Below, piece by piece: positions 1 through 10,690 of a stretch of 64,000 nt of DNA. How positions within the stretch are numbered: position 1 is the first letter of the stretch; every line of letters begins with the position of its first letter. Source of the stretch: Comamonas sp. BIGb0152 (GTDB taxonomy: Bacteria; Pseudomonadota; Gammaproteobacteria; Burkholderiales; Burkholderiaceae_C). A program made the translations under genes and the position numbers. The notes under the pieces are model-generated. The model was given only the letters and a program-made list of their open reading frames with translations. It was not told where the DNA came from and did not search any database. Where the stretch lies: contig NZ_JANUDY010000002.1 in assembly GCF_024809975.1 (NCBI RefSeq), forward strand, positions 620,001-684,000, read 5' to 3'.

Positions 1-291
1 CAGCGCACGGATGCGTGCACGCGCCAGTGCATTGCCGGGCAGCATGGAGACCGTTTGCGGGTAGGCCTCGTCCAGCCACTCGATCACCGCCAGCGACTGG
101 TTCAGCCACAGGCCGTCATCGGTCTCCAGTGCCGGCACCAGGGCATCGCCCACATGGCTGGCAAAGGCCGGGGCGCGGTGCTCGGCCTTGACCAGGTGCA
201 CCGGCAGGTAGTCATAGGCCAGGCCCTTGGCCTGCATGGCGATGCGCACCCGGTACGACGCCGAGGAGCGGAAATAATTGTGCAGCTTCAT
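1..291 (-). CDS. maiA: Maleylacetoacetate/maleylpyruvate isomerase, zeta-class GST family (3' end outside window)
   Basis: The first 97 codons read from an ATG at 291 and run off the left edge, so the C-terminal GST helical domain is missing here. The N-terminus carries the zeta-class GST signature RSSASYRVRIA, whose serine region activates glutathione, followed by a thioredoxin-fold segment with VPAL and the NQSLAVIEWL glutathione-contact region. Family members isomerise maleylacetoacetate or maleylpyruvate to the fumaryl form. A fumarylacetoacetate-hydrolase-family gene lies divergently 190 bp away and would supply the next step of tyrosine/homogentisate or gentisate breakdown. The sequence does not decide between the two substrates. 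Confidence 0.85.
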   Translation of the reverse strand, partial: MKLHNYFRSSASYRVRIAMQAKGLAYDYLPVHLVKAEHRAPAFASHVGDALVPALETDDGLWLNQSLAVIEWLDEAYPQTVSMLPGNALARARIRAL

Positions 292-481
292 GGCGACCGA
301 GCATAACGCAGGGCGCTGTAGCCGCGGGCCACCCAGTCACCCGCATGACAGCGGTAGCGATCTGGCATGCCAAGACCAGCATGGGCGCGGCTGGGGATTC
401 TGCAGAGCGGTTTGTTTTGCCGCATAATTTTTGACACCGCTTCAATCGGGCGGTTTTCTCCGCCTCCAACCAAAGTCCAGC

Positions 482-1180
482 ATGAGCCAATACGTCATCC
501 CTCCAGCCTCGCCAACCGGCGTGCCTGTCCTCGGCAGCGACCAGCTGTTCCCCGTGCGCCGCGTCTACTGCGTGGGCCGCAACTACGAAGATCATGCCAA
601 AGAGATGGGCTTTACCGGCCGCGAGGCGCCCTTTTTCTTCATGAAGCCTGCCGATGCGGTTGTGCCCGTGGCTGCTGGCAGCACCGGCCAGATCCCTTAC
701 CCGACCCTGACGAGCAACCTGCACCATGAAATCGAGCTGGTAGTGGCCATCGGCAAGGGCGGCAAGAACATCGCGGCTGCCGACGCAGCCGCGCACATCT
801 GGGGCTATGCCGTGGGCCTGGACATGACGCGACGCGACCTGCAAAACGAGATGAAAAAGCAGGGACGCCCCTGGGAAATTGGCAAGGCCTTTGAAGCCAG
901 CGCCCCGATGGCACCTTTGGTGCCTGCCGCCCAGGCCGGTGATATCAACAACGCCGAGATCTGGCTCCAGGTCAACGGCGCCGAACGCCAACACAGCAAT
1001 GTGCAAAAGCTGATCTGGAACATCGCCGAGACCATCGAAGTGCTCTCGCAAGCCTGGGAGCTGCAAGCGGGCGACCTGATCTTCACCGGCACCCCCGAAG
1101 GCGTGGCCGCCGTGGTCAAGGGCGATGTGCTCGAAGGCGGCGTGACCGGACTGCCCCCTTTGAAAATTGCACTGGTGTAA
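482..1180 (+). CDS. Fumarylacetoacetate hydrolase family protein (fumarylpyruvate hydrolase-like)
   Basis: A 232-aa protein; I chose the ATG at 482 over an in-frame upstream start because homology begins around LFPVRRVYCVGRNYEDHAKE. Family hallmarks are the N-terminal GRNYxxHAxEM stretch, the metal-ligand region HHEIELVVAIG, the YAVGLDMTRRDLQ segment and the C-terminal GDLIFTGTPEGV loop. The length fits single-domain FAH proteins such as fumarylpyruvate hydrolase (NagK type) rather than the longer human-type fumarylacetoacetase. Reaction expected: C-C hydrolysis of an acylpyruvate. Pairing with the divergent isomerase suggests the end of the gentisate or a related aromatic pathway. A strong terminator follows at once. 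The substrate remains inferred. Confidence 0.85.
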   Translation: MSQYVIPPASPTGVPVLGSDQLFPVRRVYCVGRNYEDHAKEMGFTGREAPFFFMKPADAVVPVAAGSTGQIPYPTLTSNLHHEIELVVAIGKGGKNIAAADAAAHIWGYAVGLDMTRRDLQNEMKKQGRPWEIGKAFEASAPMAPLVPAAQAGDINNAEIWLQVNGAERQHSNVQKLIWNIAETIEVLSQAWELQAGDLIFTGTPEGVAAVVKGDVLEGGVTGLPPLKIALV

Positions 1181-1192
1181 TACCACTGCAAC

Positions 1193-1222
1193 GCGCCACC
1201 CGCTGCGGTGGCGCTTTTTTTT
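1193..1222 (+). terminator. Rho-independent terminator after the FAH-family gene
   Basis: GCGCCACC (1193-1200) pairs perfectly with GGTGGCGC (1207-1214) around a 6-nt loop and is followed by eight T residues. It lies 12 nt after the stop codon of the FAH-family gene. Confidence 0.9.
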
Positions 1223-1266
1223 GACCACGGCCGCCAGCACAGCGTCCATGAAGCACAATAGAACGC

Positions 1267-1869
1267 ATGACTTCTCGCGCCCCCGTTGATTTTTGCCGCC
1301 GCTGCGGCAGCAAAGTTGAGCACCGCCTGCCCGATGATGGCGACACCAAGATCCGCGCCATCTGCCCTGCCTGCCACACGGTGCACTACGAGAACCCGCT
1401 GAACGTGGTGGGTACCGTCCCCTTCCTAGACGACAAAGTGCTGCTGTGCCTGCGCAATATCGAGCCGCGCAAGGGCTACTGGACCTTGCCTGCCGGCTTT
1501 ATGGAGTTGGATGAAACCACCGGCCAGGGCGCAGCGCGCGAGACCGATGAGGAAGCCGGCGCCGACATCACGATGGGCCCGCTTTTTTCGCTGGTGAACG
1601 TGCCGCATGTCGGCCAGGTGCATCTGTTTTACCTGGCCCAGCTCCAAAGCACCGAATTCAACCCGGGCTGGGAGACCATGGAAGCCAGACTGTTCAGCGA
1701 GGCAGAGATCCCCTGGGACGAGATCGCTTTCCGCACGGTCAAAGTCACGCTGGAGCGCTATTTTGAAGACCGCAAGCGCGGTGTGTTTGACATCCATGTC
1801 ATCGACCTGGAGGCTCCTGCGGGCCCGCTGGTCACGCCCAAGCCTTCTACCGCGCCTACCTCGTCTTGA
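1267..1869 (+). CDS. Nudix hydrolase with N-terminal zinc ribbon
   Basis: A 200-aa protein. Residues 10-37 hold two CxxC pairs (CRRC and CPAC), a small zinc ribbon of the type found in NADH pyrophosphatase relatives. A complete Nudix box follows with G77, E83, R91, E92, E95, E96 and G98 in the canonical spacing. It probably hydrolyses a nucleoside diphosphate derivative such as ADP-ribose or a nucleotide coenzyme; the exact substrate cannot be read. It starts 45 bp beyond the previous terminator, and its stop is 14 bp before the next gene, so the two are likely cotranscribed. Confidence 0.85.
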   Translation: MTSRAPVDFCRRCGSKVEHRLPDDGDTKIRAICPACHTVHYENPLNVVGTVPFLDDKVLLCLRNIEPRKGYWTLPAGFMELDETTGQGAARETDEEAGADITMGPLFSLVNVPHVGQVHLFYLAQLQSTEFNPGWETMEARLFSEAEIPWDEIAFRTVKVTLERYFEDRKRGVFDIHVIDLEAPAGPLVTPKPSTAPTSS

Positions 1870-1883
1870 CCGGATCGCTAGCC

Positions 1884-2423
1884 ATGATGAACACTTTCAC
1901 CACCACCTCCGCCGTTCGCCGTCGCCTGCTCTGCGGCTGGGCGTTGGCCGCCACCGGCAGCCTGCTGCCCGGTTTTGCCCATGCCGCCAAGCTGCAAGAC
2001 ATTGCACTGGCCTTGGTTGAGAAATACAAGCTCGGCCACAGTCTGCCGCAGGTGGGTTTGCAGATTGCAGCCAAATCGCCGGAGTACCAGGCGCTGATCG
2101 ACAAAATGGGCCAGCAGCAAGCGGGCCAGGCAATGATCACCGCAACCCGCTCCGTGGCCGCCGATTACCAAAAGCGCTGGGACACCCAGCTGGCGACCGC
2201 CTATGCGCAAAACTTCAACGAAGCACAGCTGCAATCGCTGCTCAACCAGGGCCCGCAATCGCCCCATGCGCAGCTGATGCAAAGCAAACAGGCTGACATC
2301 AACCGGGTCATGCAGCAGTCCAGCTCAGCCCTGCTGCGCGAGATGATGGCCAAGGCCTACACCAAGGCCCAGCAACCGGCAGCGGCACCCAGCCCTGGAG
2401 GCCCCAAGAAACAGAAGCCTTGA
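1884..2423 (+). CDS. Exported DUF2059-like protein
   Basis: A 179-aa protein. I prefer the ATG at 1884 (an adjacent ATG at 1887 is possible) to the upstream TTG, because it puts a normal signal peptide at the N-terminus: a basic RRR stretch, a hydrophobic core and cleavage after AHA. The mature part is helical, with KYKLGHSLPQVG and repeated A/Q-rich segments resembling DUF2059 proteins, and ends in a basic PKKQKP tail. Likely periplasmic. The function of such proteins is unknown and there is no catalytic motif. A bidirectional terminator separates it from the convergent gene. Confidence 0.7.
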   Translation: MMNTFTTTSAVRRRLLCGWALAATGSLLPGFAHAAKLQDIALALVEKYKLGHSLPQVGLQIAAKSPEYQALIDKMGQQQAGQAMITATRSVAADYQKRWDTQLATAYAQNFNEAQLQSLLNQGPQSPHAQLMQSKQADINRVMQQSSSALLREMMAKAYTKAQQPAAAPSPGGPKKQKP

Positions 2424-2481
2424 ACCGGTTGAGGCCCAGGCTTGCCTAGGCCTTGGGCCTATTCAGCGCCGGCCCTCCATG

Positions 2482-2522
2482 AAAAATGCCGTACCCAGCA
2501 ACAAGCGGGTACGGCATTTTTT
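2482..2522. terminator. Bidirectional terminator between convergent genes
   Basis: AAAAATGCCGTACCC (2482-2496) and GGGTACGGCATTTTTT (2507-2522) form a 15-bp stem with a 10-nt loop. It has an A tract on one side and a T tract on the other, so it can terminate both the DUF2059-like gene and the histone-like gene. Confidence 0.92.
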
Positions 2523-2532
2523 GGATGGCTGA

Positions 2533-3309
2533 TCAGCGGCTGTCGCGCTTGGCCTGGGCGGCCCGGGTTTTGGACTGGCCACTGGCCTTGATTTTCTTGT
2601 TCACCGGCTGGGCCTTGATGGGATTGCCCCGGCTGGCCGCTGCAGGCTGGCGGGTGGGTACGGCGCCTTGGGCCGCAGCAGCGGCGTTGCCGCCCACCTT
2701 GGCAGTGCCAGCAGCGGTTTTGCGCGCTTTGGCCGGTGCAGCAGCGGACGACGCCGCTTTTTTGGCCGGAGCCTTGGCGGCCTTGCTGGCGCCTGCGGCT
2801 TTCTTCACTGCGGCAGCTTTTGTCGCGACTGCAGGTGTCGCTTTGCTTGCCGGTTTGGTGGCTGCTTTGCGCGGTGCTGCGGGGGTGGTTTTCTTCGCTG
2901 CGGCGGCCGGCTTTTTGGCAGCACTCTTCAGCGCCGCTGTCTTGCTGCCTTTCGCTGCTGCGGGCTTGGCAGCTGCAGGTTTGGCAGCGGCCTTCAGGGC
3001 CGCAGCTTGCACCTTGGCCAAGCTCTCCTCAAAACGCCCCAGCACTTCTTGCATGACCTCGGCCTTGGCCTCCGTGCGGCTGTTGTCATTGCCCGATGGC
3101 CGACGTGCCGCAGCCGGGCCCTTCTGGGTTTTCACCGTCTGGCGTTGGAAGAGATCACGGTACTTGGCGCGCAAGGTTCGGGCGCGGGTGATCTTGCTGC
3201 TGAGCTGGCGCTCCGTCAGATCCTTGATCACAGTCGCACGGCTGGCTTGGAACAGCTCCAACTCTGGCTTGGTCAGCAAGGTCTGAACTTGTCTCAGGGT
3301 ATAGCTCAC
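2533..3309 (-). CDS. Histone H1-like Lys/Ala-rich protein with conserved N-terminal domain
   Basis: 258 aa with a GTG start at 3309, preceded by a clear AGAGGAG ribosome site. Residues 1-100 form an ordinary charged helical domain (LRQVQTLLTKPELELFQASR). Residues 100-258 are a low-complexity Ala/Lys/Pro tail built from short AAKPAAAK and KKAA-type repeats, like eukaryotic histone H1 tails and bacterial AlgP or BpH1-type proteins. Such tails bind DNA nonspecifically, so nucleoid association is the likely role. The first domain is not one I can name. A deletion or expansion of tail repeats between strains would be expected. Confidence 0.7.
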   Translation of the reverse strand: MSYTLRQVQTLLTKPELELFQASRATVIKDLTERQLSSKITRARTLRAKYRDLFQRQTVKTQKGPAAARRPSGNDNSRTEAKAEVMQEVLGRFEESLAKVQAAALKAAAKPAAAKPAAAKGSKTAALKSAAKKPAAAAKKTTPAAPRKAATKPASKATPAVATKAAAVKKAAGASKAAKAPAKKAASSAAAPAKARKTAAGTAKVGGNAAAAAQGAVPTRQPAAASRGNPIKAQPVNKKIKASGQSKTRAAQAKRDSR

Positions 3310-3467
3310 GGCATCTCCTCTGCATAAAAAAGCAGGGCTGCAGGATGGCAGCCACTGACTTTTTCATCGTATTGACATCTGCTGCCTACCGATGTCAGAG
3401 AAAGCCCCTATCCCTAGCAACCCCTCCTATGCTAAGCAGCCCTGCCGAACCAGCCGATGGCAGCCCA

Positions 3468-5717
<2,250 letters not shown>

Positions 5718-6836
5718 TTAGCTGAACAAACGCCGGGCGGCCAGCGAGCCTGCGGCCAGATCGCGCTGCTCCAGCTGGTCGTACAAGTTCTCCAGATCCT
5801 GGGCAATGGGGTCGACCACCATGATCGGCAAGGGCGTGCCATTTTGGTCGCAGATGACACCGTCCATCTCGGCGCACAGCGCCTCGGCAGCGGTACGCAT
5901 CTTGTCAAACGGCTTTTCGCTGCGGGCGACATGGGGCACATCCAGGCTCAGCAGCACATCGCGCAAGGCGCTGGCTTCTGGGTCGTCGGCCAGGGCGGCT
6001 TGGGCATCATAGGTCAGCGCCAAAATGGCCGGCATCTGCTCGATGCCCGAAGGCATCACCATGCGGCCGGGCCCAGCGGGCACAAAGCCATGCTTGGCTG
6101 CCACCTGGGCCACATAACCGGGGCTCCAGGAAGCGCGCTTGGCACGCAGCATAAAGGCCAGTTGGGCATCATGCTCGCTGGCAAAGGCATCGAGCTCGCG
6201 TGCGCGGGCCACCTCCTGCAGCATATCGGGCGCGTCATGCGCCGCGCCAATGCTGTCGGCAAACTGCTGGACCTTGGTCACGAACTCGGAAAACTCGATC
6301 TCGTTCATTGGGCCGTGGCGGTTGGCCAGCTGCACGCCAGCCTGGAAGGCGGTATAGCGGGCACCGGCGCGGGGCAGCTCCCAGGTCTGGCTGCTGTCGT
6401 TCAGGCCCTCAATGTTGAAAGCCTTGTTGCCGGCGCGAAAACTGCTGGGCATGGCGGCAATCGCGGCATTGCCCGAGACGATGCCATCGGTGTGGATGGG
6501 CGCAATCGCATCGGTCAGTGGGTCAAGGATTTGCTGGCGATCGCCCAGGTAGGTGCCGGGGTTGCCGCTGCGCGCCGTGGCGCCTGCTGCAAAGGCATCG
6601 CCACTGCCATGACCGCCCAATTGGGCATCAAAAACCGGGTCGCCGGTGGCGGACGACGCAGCGCGGCCGTCAAAGCCGGGTTCGTAGCGCATCTCAGAGG
6701 ATTCACCCGACTGGCCGGGCTCTTCGGGTCGGGGTTTTTTGGGCTCGTTGCGGCGCGCCGACCAGGTGTTGTAGGCGATGTACAAAACCAGAATGACACC
6801 AAAGGTGATCACCAACGCCAGTTGAAAATTACTCAT
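5718..6836 (-). CDS. zipA: Cell division protein ZipA-like, FtsZ-binding
   Basis: A 372-aa protein with one N-terminal membrane helix (residues about 5-25, LALVITFGVILVLYIAY) and a short basic stretch. A Pro/Glu/Gly-rich disordered linker follows, then a C-terminal globular domain from about 230 that resembles the ZipA FtsZ-binding domain. ZipA tethers FtsZ to the inner membrane at mid-cell. Position between smc and ligA is the usual betaproteobacterial order and is the main support, because the family is poorly conserved. The gap to smc is 23 bp, so cotranscription is likely. Confidence 0.82.
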   Translation of the reverse strand: MSNFQLALVITFGVILVLYIAYNTWSARRNEPKKPRPEEPGQSGESSEMRYEPGFDGRAASSATGDPVFDAQLGGHGSGDAFAAGATARSGNPGTYLGDRQQILDPLTDAIAPIHTDGIVSGNAAIAAMPSSFRAGNKAFNIEGLNDSSQTWELPRAGARYTAFQAGVQLANRHGPMNEIEFSEFVTKVQQFADSIGAAHDAPDMLQEVARARELDAFASEHDAQLAFMLRAKRASWSPGYVAQVAAKHGFVPAGPGRMVMPSGIEQMPAILALTYDAQAALADDPEASALRDVLLSLDVPHVARSEKPFDKMRTAAEALCAEMDGVICDQNGTPLPIMVVDPIAQDLENLYDQLEQRDLAAGSLAARRLFS

Positions 6837-6859
6837 ACGACTTCGTTTTTAAAAATCTA

Positions 6860-9800
6860 TCACGCCGAATCCGCCATCGACAAGGCGGATTCCATATCCA
6901 CAGCCACAATGCGCGAGACGCCCTGCTCCTGCATTGTCACACCAATCAGTTGCTGGGCGATCTCCATGGCGATCTTGTTGTGGCTGATGAAGAGAAACTG
7001 TGTGCTGCGGCTCATCGAGGCCACCAGCTTGGCATAGCGCTCCGTGTTGGCATCGTCCAGCGGTGCATCCACCTCGTCGAGCAAACAGAACGGCGCCGGG
7101 TTGAGCTGGAAGATCGCAAACACCAGCGCAATCGCGGTCAGCGCTTTCTCACCGCCCGAGAGCAAATGGATGGTCTGGTTCTTCTTGCCAGGCGGCTGGG
7201 CCATCACCTGCACACCCGAGTCCAGAATCTCGTCGCCGGTGATGATCAGCTTGGCCTGGCCCCCACCAAACAGTTCGGGGAACATGCGCCCAAAATGGGT
7301 GTTGACGGTATCGAAGGTGCCCGAGAGCAACTGCCGGGTTTCGGCATCGATCTTCTTGATCGCGTCCTCCAAGGTGGTCATGGCCTGGGTCAGGTCATCC
7401 ATCTGCGAGTCCAGGAAGGTCTTGCGCTCGCGGGCATGGTTCAGCTCATCGAGCGCGGCCAGGTTGACGGCGCCCAGCGCGTCAATCTCGCGGTGCAGGC
7501 GGTCGATCTCGCTTTGCAGGCCCGTCAGCCGCACCTGGCCATCCTTGACCGAAGCGGCAATGGCGTCCAGATCGGCCTGCGCCTCTTCCAGCAAGGTGGT
7601 GTACTGCTCCAGCCCCAGCTGGGCCGCTTGCTCCTTGAGCTTGAAATCGGTGATCCGGTCGCGCAGCGGCTGCAGCTCGCGCTCAAACTGCTGGCGGCGC
7701 TCATCGCTGCTGCGCAGACGGGCTGTCAGATCGTCGTATTCGCTGCGGCGCGCGGCCAGGTCTTTCTCGCGCTCCATCTTCAGGTTCAGCGCATCTTGCA
7801 AGCCACCTTGCGCAGCGGCGTCGTTGAGGCGCTTTTGCTCTTCTTGCGCGCGCAGCTGCTCATCGCCCAGGGCCTTGGCCTGCTGCAACGCGGTCTCCAT
7901 GGTGCGGTTGAGCTCAGCACGACGCGCCTCCATGCTGCGCTGGCCAAATACCGCTTCCTGCGACTGGCGCTCCAGCGCACGCAGTTGCTCGCGGGCGTTG
8001 GCCAGTTTGCGCTCGGCGTCATACACCTTCTCGTCGAACTGGGCATGCTGCTCCTGGCTGTCGGCCAGTTGCATGTCCAGCTCTTCAAAACGGGCCTCGG
8101 CCGCAATGCGCCGCTCCTGGATCTCTTCGAGCTGCTGCACCACCTCGCCCAGGTCGGAATCAATTTGCGCCGTGCGGGCCCGGGCCTGTTCGGCCAGCTG
8201 GGTGAGCCGCAAAGTCTCGACCTGCAGCTCATGGGCGCGGTTGCGGGTTTGTGCGGCCTCGGCGCGCACGGCGACCAGGCGCTGCGAGGCATCGGCGTAG
8301 GCGCTCTCGGCGCGTACCAAGGCATTGCGCGCCTCTTCACCAATCAGCGACTGGGCACGCAGTTCCTTTTCCAGGTGCTCGATTTCCTGTGCCCGGGCCA
8401 GCATGCCCGATTGCTCGGAATCCTGGGCATAAAAGCTGACGCTGTGCAGGCTGACGGAGTGGCCCGTGGGCACAAAAATGGCTTCACCGGGCTGCAGGCG
8501 GCTGCGCTGGGCCAGCGCCTCATCCAGGCTGGGGCAGGTGTAGCAGCCGCAAAGCCAGTCGACCAGCACCGCGCGCAGGCCTGCATCGTGCACACGCAGC
8601 AAATCCGAGAGCTGCGCCATCTGGCCAGCAGGGGCAGTACCAGGCGCTTGGGGCACGCTGTAGAAAGCCAGGCGGGCAGGCGGTGCATCCTGGGCGCCGG
8701 CGCCCAAAAAGCCGCGCACCATGTCCAGGCGGCTGACTTCCAATGCCGCCAGGCGCTCACGCAAAGCGGCTTCCAGCGCGTTTTCCCAGCCGGATTCCAC
8801 CTGAATACGGCTCCACAAACCTTGCAGGCCATCGAGCCCATGCTTGGCCAGCCAGGGCTGGAGCTTGCCGTCGGTTTTGACCTTTTCCTGCAGCGCCTTG
8901 AGCGCCTCCAGCCGTGCGGCCAGCTCGGCCTGCTTGGCGCCTTCCTGGTTGACTTGCTGCTGCTTGCTGCGCCGGGTGTCATCGAGCTGCGGCACGCTGT
9001 CTTGCAGCTCCATCAAGCGCGCTTCGGCAATTTCGGCGGCCTCGGCGGCTTCCTCGTTTTGCTGCTGCAGATTGAGCAAACGGGTTTCGTCGGGGGCGGC
9101 CATGGCATTGCGGTCACCGCGCAAACGCTCGCTGCGCACTTCCAGGCCCCGGCTTTGCTCGTTCAAGCTGCGCTGCTCTGCGGCCAGCACCTGGATCTGC
9201 TGCTGCACCTGGGTGACGGAGCTGCGCTGCTCATTAGCGCGCTGCTGGGCCTGGCGCAGTGCCTCTTCCATATCGGGCAGCTGCAGGTTTTGCTCTTCGA
9301 GCTGGGCGGCCAGTGTCTCGGCGCGCTCTTCGGCGTCCATGCCCTGGCCAGCGAGATTTTCCAGCTCGCCCTCGGATTCGTCTTTGCGGATGGTCCACTG
9401 CGCGATCTGCTCAGCCAGTTGCACCAGGCGGTTTTCGACGCGCTGGCGGCCTTCGACGACATAGCGGATCTCGGCTTCAAGCCGGCCGACTTCGGCGGTG
9501 GCCTCGTAGAGCTTGCCCTGTGCCTGGTTGACGATATCGCCCGCTGCATAGTGCGACTGGCGAATGGTCTCCAGATCGGCTTCGACGTGGCGCAGATCGG
9601 CCAGGCGCGACTCCAGGTCGTTCACGGCCTTGAGGCCATCGATGCGCACCTTTTCCTGCTCTTGCTCGGCGTCGCTGCGCTTCAAGAACCACAGCTGGTG
9701 CTGCTTCAAGGTGGCGCTGGCGTTGAGCGCGTTGTACTTGGCGGCCACCTCCGCCTGCTTTTCCAGCTTGTCGAGGTTGGCATTCAACTCGCGCAAGATG

Positions 9801-10387
9801 TCTTCGACCCGGGTCAGGTTCTCGCGCGTGTCGTTGAGGCGGTTTTCGGTCTCGCGGCGGCGCTCCTTGTACTTGGAGACGCCGGCGGCCTCTTCCAGGA
9901 ACAGGCGCAGCTCTTCGGGGCGCGACTCGATGATGCGGCTGATGGTGCCCTGGCCGATGATGGCGTAGGCACGCGGGCCCAGGCCTGTGCCCAGAAACAC
10001 GTCCTGCACATCGCGCCGGCGCACCGGCAGGTTGTTGATGAAGTAGCTGCTGCTGCCGTCGCGCGTGAGCACGCGCTTGACGGCAATCTCGGTGTACTGG
10101 CTCCACTGGCCGCCAGCGCGGTGGTCGCTGTTGTCAAACACCAGCTCCACACTGGAGCGGCTGGCCGGCTTGCGGTGGGTGGTGCCGTTGAAGATGACGT
10201 CCTGCATGGACTCGCCACGCAGCTCGCTGGCCTTGGACTCGCCCAGCACCCAGCGCACCGCATCCATGATGTTGGACTTGCCGCAGCCATTGGGACCAAC
10301 CACGCCAACCAGCTGACCTGGAAGCATGAAGTTGGTGGGCTCCGCAAAGGACTTGAAGCCAGCAAGCTTGATGGAATTGAGGCGCAC
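6860..10387 (-). CDS. smc: Chromosome partition protein Smc
   Basis: 1175 aa with a GTG start at 10387. The N-terminal Walker A is GPNGCGKS at residues 31-38. Two long coiled-coil arms rich in Glu, Gln, Ala and Leu flank a hinge near residues 510-640. The C-terminal head has the ABC signature LSGGEKALTAIAL and the Walker B segment LLDEVDAPLDDAN. It is the ATPase core of the condensin-like complex that compacts and separates chromosomes. scpA and scpB are not in the window. It heads the operon with zipA and ligA, and its promoter must lie in the 300-bp divergent region shared with selO. Confidence 0.97.
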   Translation of the reverse strand: MRLNSIKLAGFKSFAEPTNFMLPGQLVGVVGPNGCGKSNIMDAVRWVLGESKASELRGESMQDVIFNGTTHRKPASRSSVELVFDNSDHRAGGQWSQYTEIAVKRVLTRDGSSSYFINNLPVRRRDVQDVFLGTGLGPRAYAIIGQGTISRIIESRPEELRLFLEEAAGVSKYKERRRETENRLNDTRENLTRVEDILRELNANLDKLEKQAEVAAKYNALNASATLKQHQLWFLKRSDAEQEQEKVRIDGLKAVNDLESRLADLRHVEADLETIRQSHYAAGDIVNQAQGKLYEATAEVGRLEAEIRYVVEGRQRVENRLVQLAEQIAQWTIRKDESEGELENLAGQGMDAEERAETLAAQLEEQNLQLPDMEEALRQAQQRANEQRSSVTQVQQQIQVLAAEQRSLNEQSRGLEVRSERLRGDRNAMAAPDETRLLNLQQQNEEAAEAAEIAEARLMELQDSVPQLDDTRRSKQQQVNQEGAKQAELAARLEALKALQEKVKTDGKLQPWLAKHGLDGLQGLWSRIQVESGWENALEAALRERLAALEVSRLDMVRGFLGAGAQDAPPARLAFYSVPQAPGTAPAGQMAQLSDLLRVHDAGLRAVLVDWLCGCYTCPSLDEALAQRSRLQPGEAIFVPTGHSVSLHSVSFYAQDSEQSGMLARAQEIEHLEKELRAQSLIGEEARNALVRAESAYADASQRLVAVRAEAAQTRNRAHELQVETLRLTQLAEQARARTAQIDSDLGEVVQQLEEIQERRIAAEARFEELDMQLADSQEQHAQFDEKVYDAERKLANAREQLRALERQSQEAVFGQRSMEARRAELNRTMETALQQAKALGDEQLRAQEEQKRLNDAAAQGGLQDALNLKMEREKDLAARRSEYDDLTARLRSSDERRQQFERELQPLRDRITDFKLKEQAAQLGLEQYTTLLEEAQADLDAIAASVKDGQVRLTGLQSEIDRLHREIDALGAVNLAALDELNHARERKTFLDSQMDDLTQAMTTLEDAIKKIDAETRQLLSGTFDTVNTHFGRMFPELFGGGQAKLIITGDEILDSGVQVMAQPPGKKNQTIHLLSGGEKALTAIALVFAIFQLNPAPFCLLDEVDAPLDDANTERYAKLVASMSRSTQFLFISHNKIAMEIAQQLIGVTMQEQGVSRIVAVDMESALSMADSA

Positions 10388-10690
10388 GGTGCTCGTTTTC
10401 TCTTGGGTGGGCCGCTATGCCTTGCCTGGCGGTATCACCGTCGGGGCAGGCCGCAGCCAGCGGCAAACCCCGGTATCCGCGCAGCTGCCAGCGGCTTTGT
10501 GATGTCTTCTATTGAACAAAGCGGTAGAACTCAGGCCGACATAATAACGTGCCCTCCCGGCCCACCACCGACAAAAGCGCCGGCCATTGCGGTTATGGGC
10601 CCAGAGCAGGGTCAAATAATGTTGCGGCGCGGCAGCGGCGGTATAGACACAACCCCACCTGGGAAAAGCCGGTAGGCAGACAATCTCTGC
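10388..10690. other. Divergent intergenic region between smc and selO
   Basis: 303 bp without a convincing gene. It must hold the promoters for smc and selO. I see no strong hairpin, repeat or RNA signature here, and ORFs crossing it are extensions of antisense frames. Confidence 0.6.

Noticed and set aside
212-1258. A 348-aa minus frame over the FAH-family gene
   Set aside because: The plus-strand protein has complete family motifs; this one has none.
5844-7037. A 397-aa frame opposite zipA and the end of smc
   Set aside because: It spans two real genes on the other strand and has no ribosome site or family match.
6950-10675. A 1241-aa frame antisense to smc
   Set aside because: It mirrors the smc gene, has no motif and arises from GC-rich codon bias in the opposite frame.
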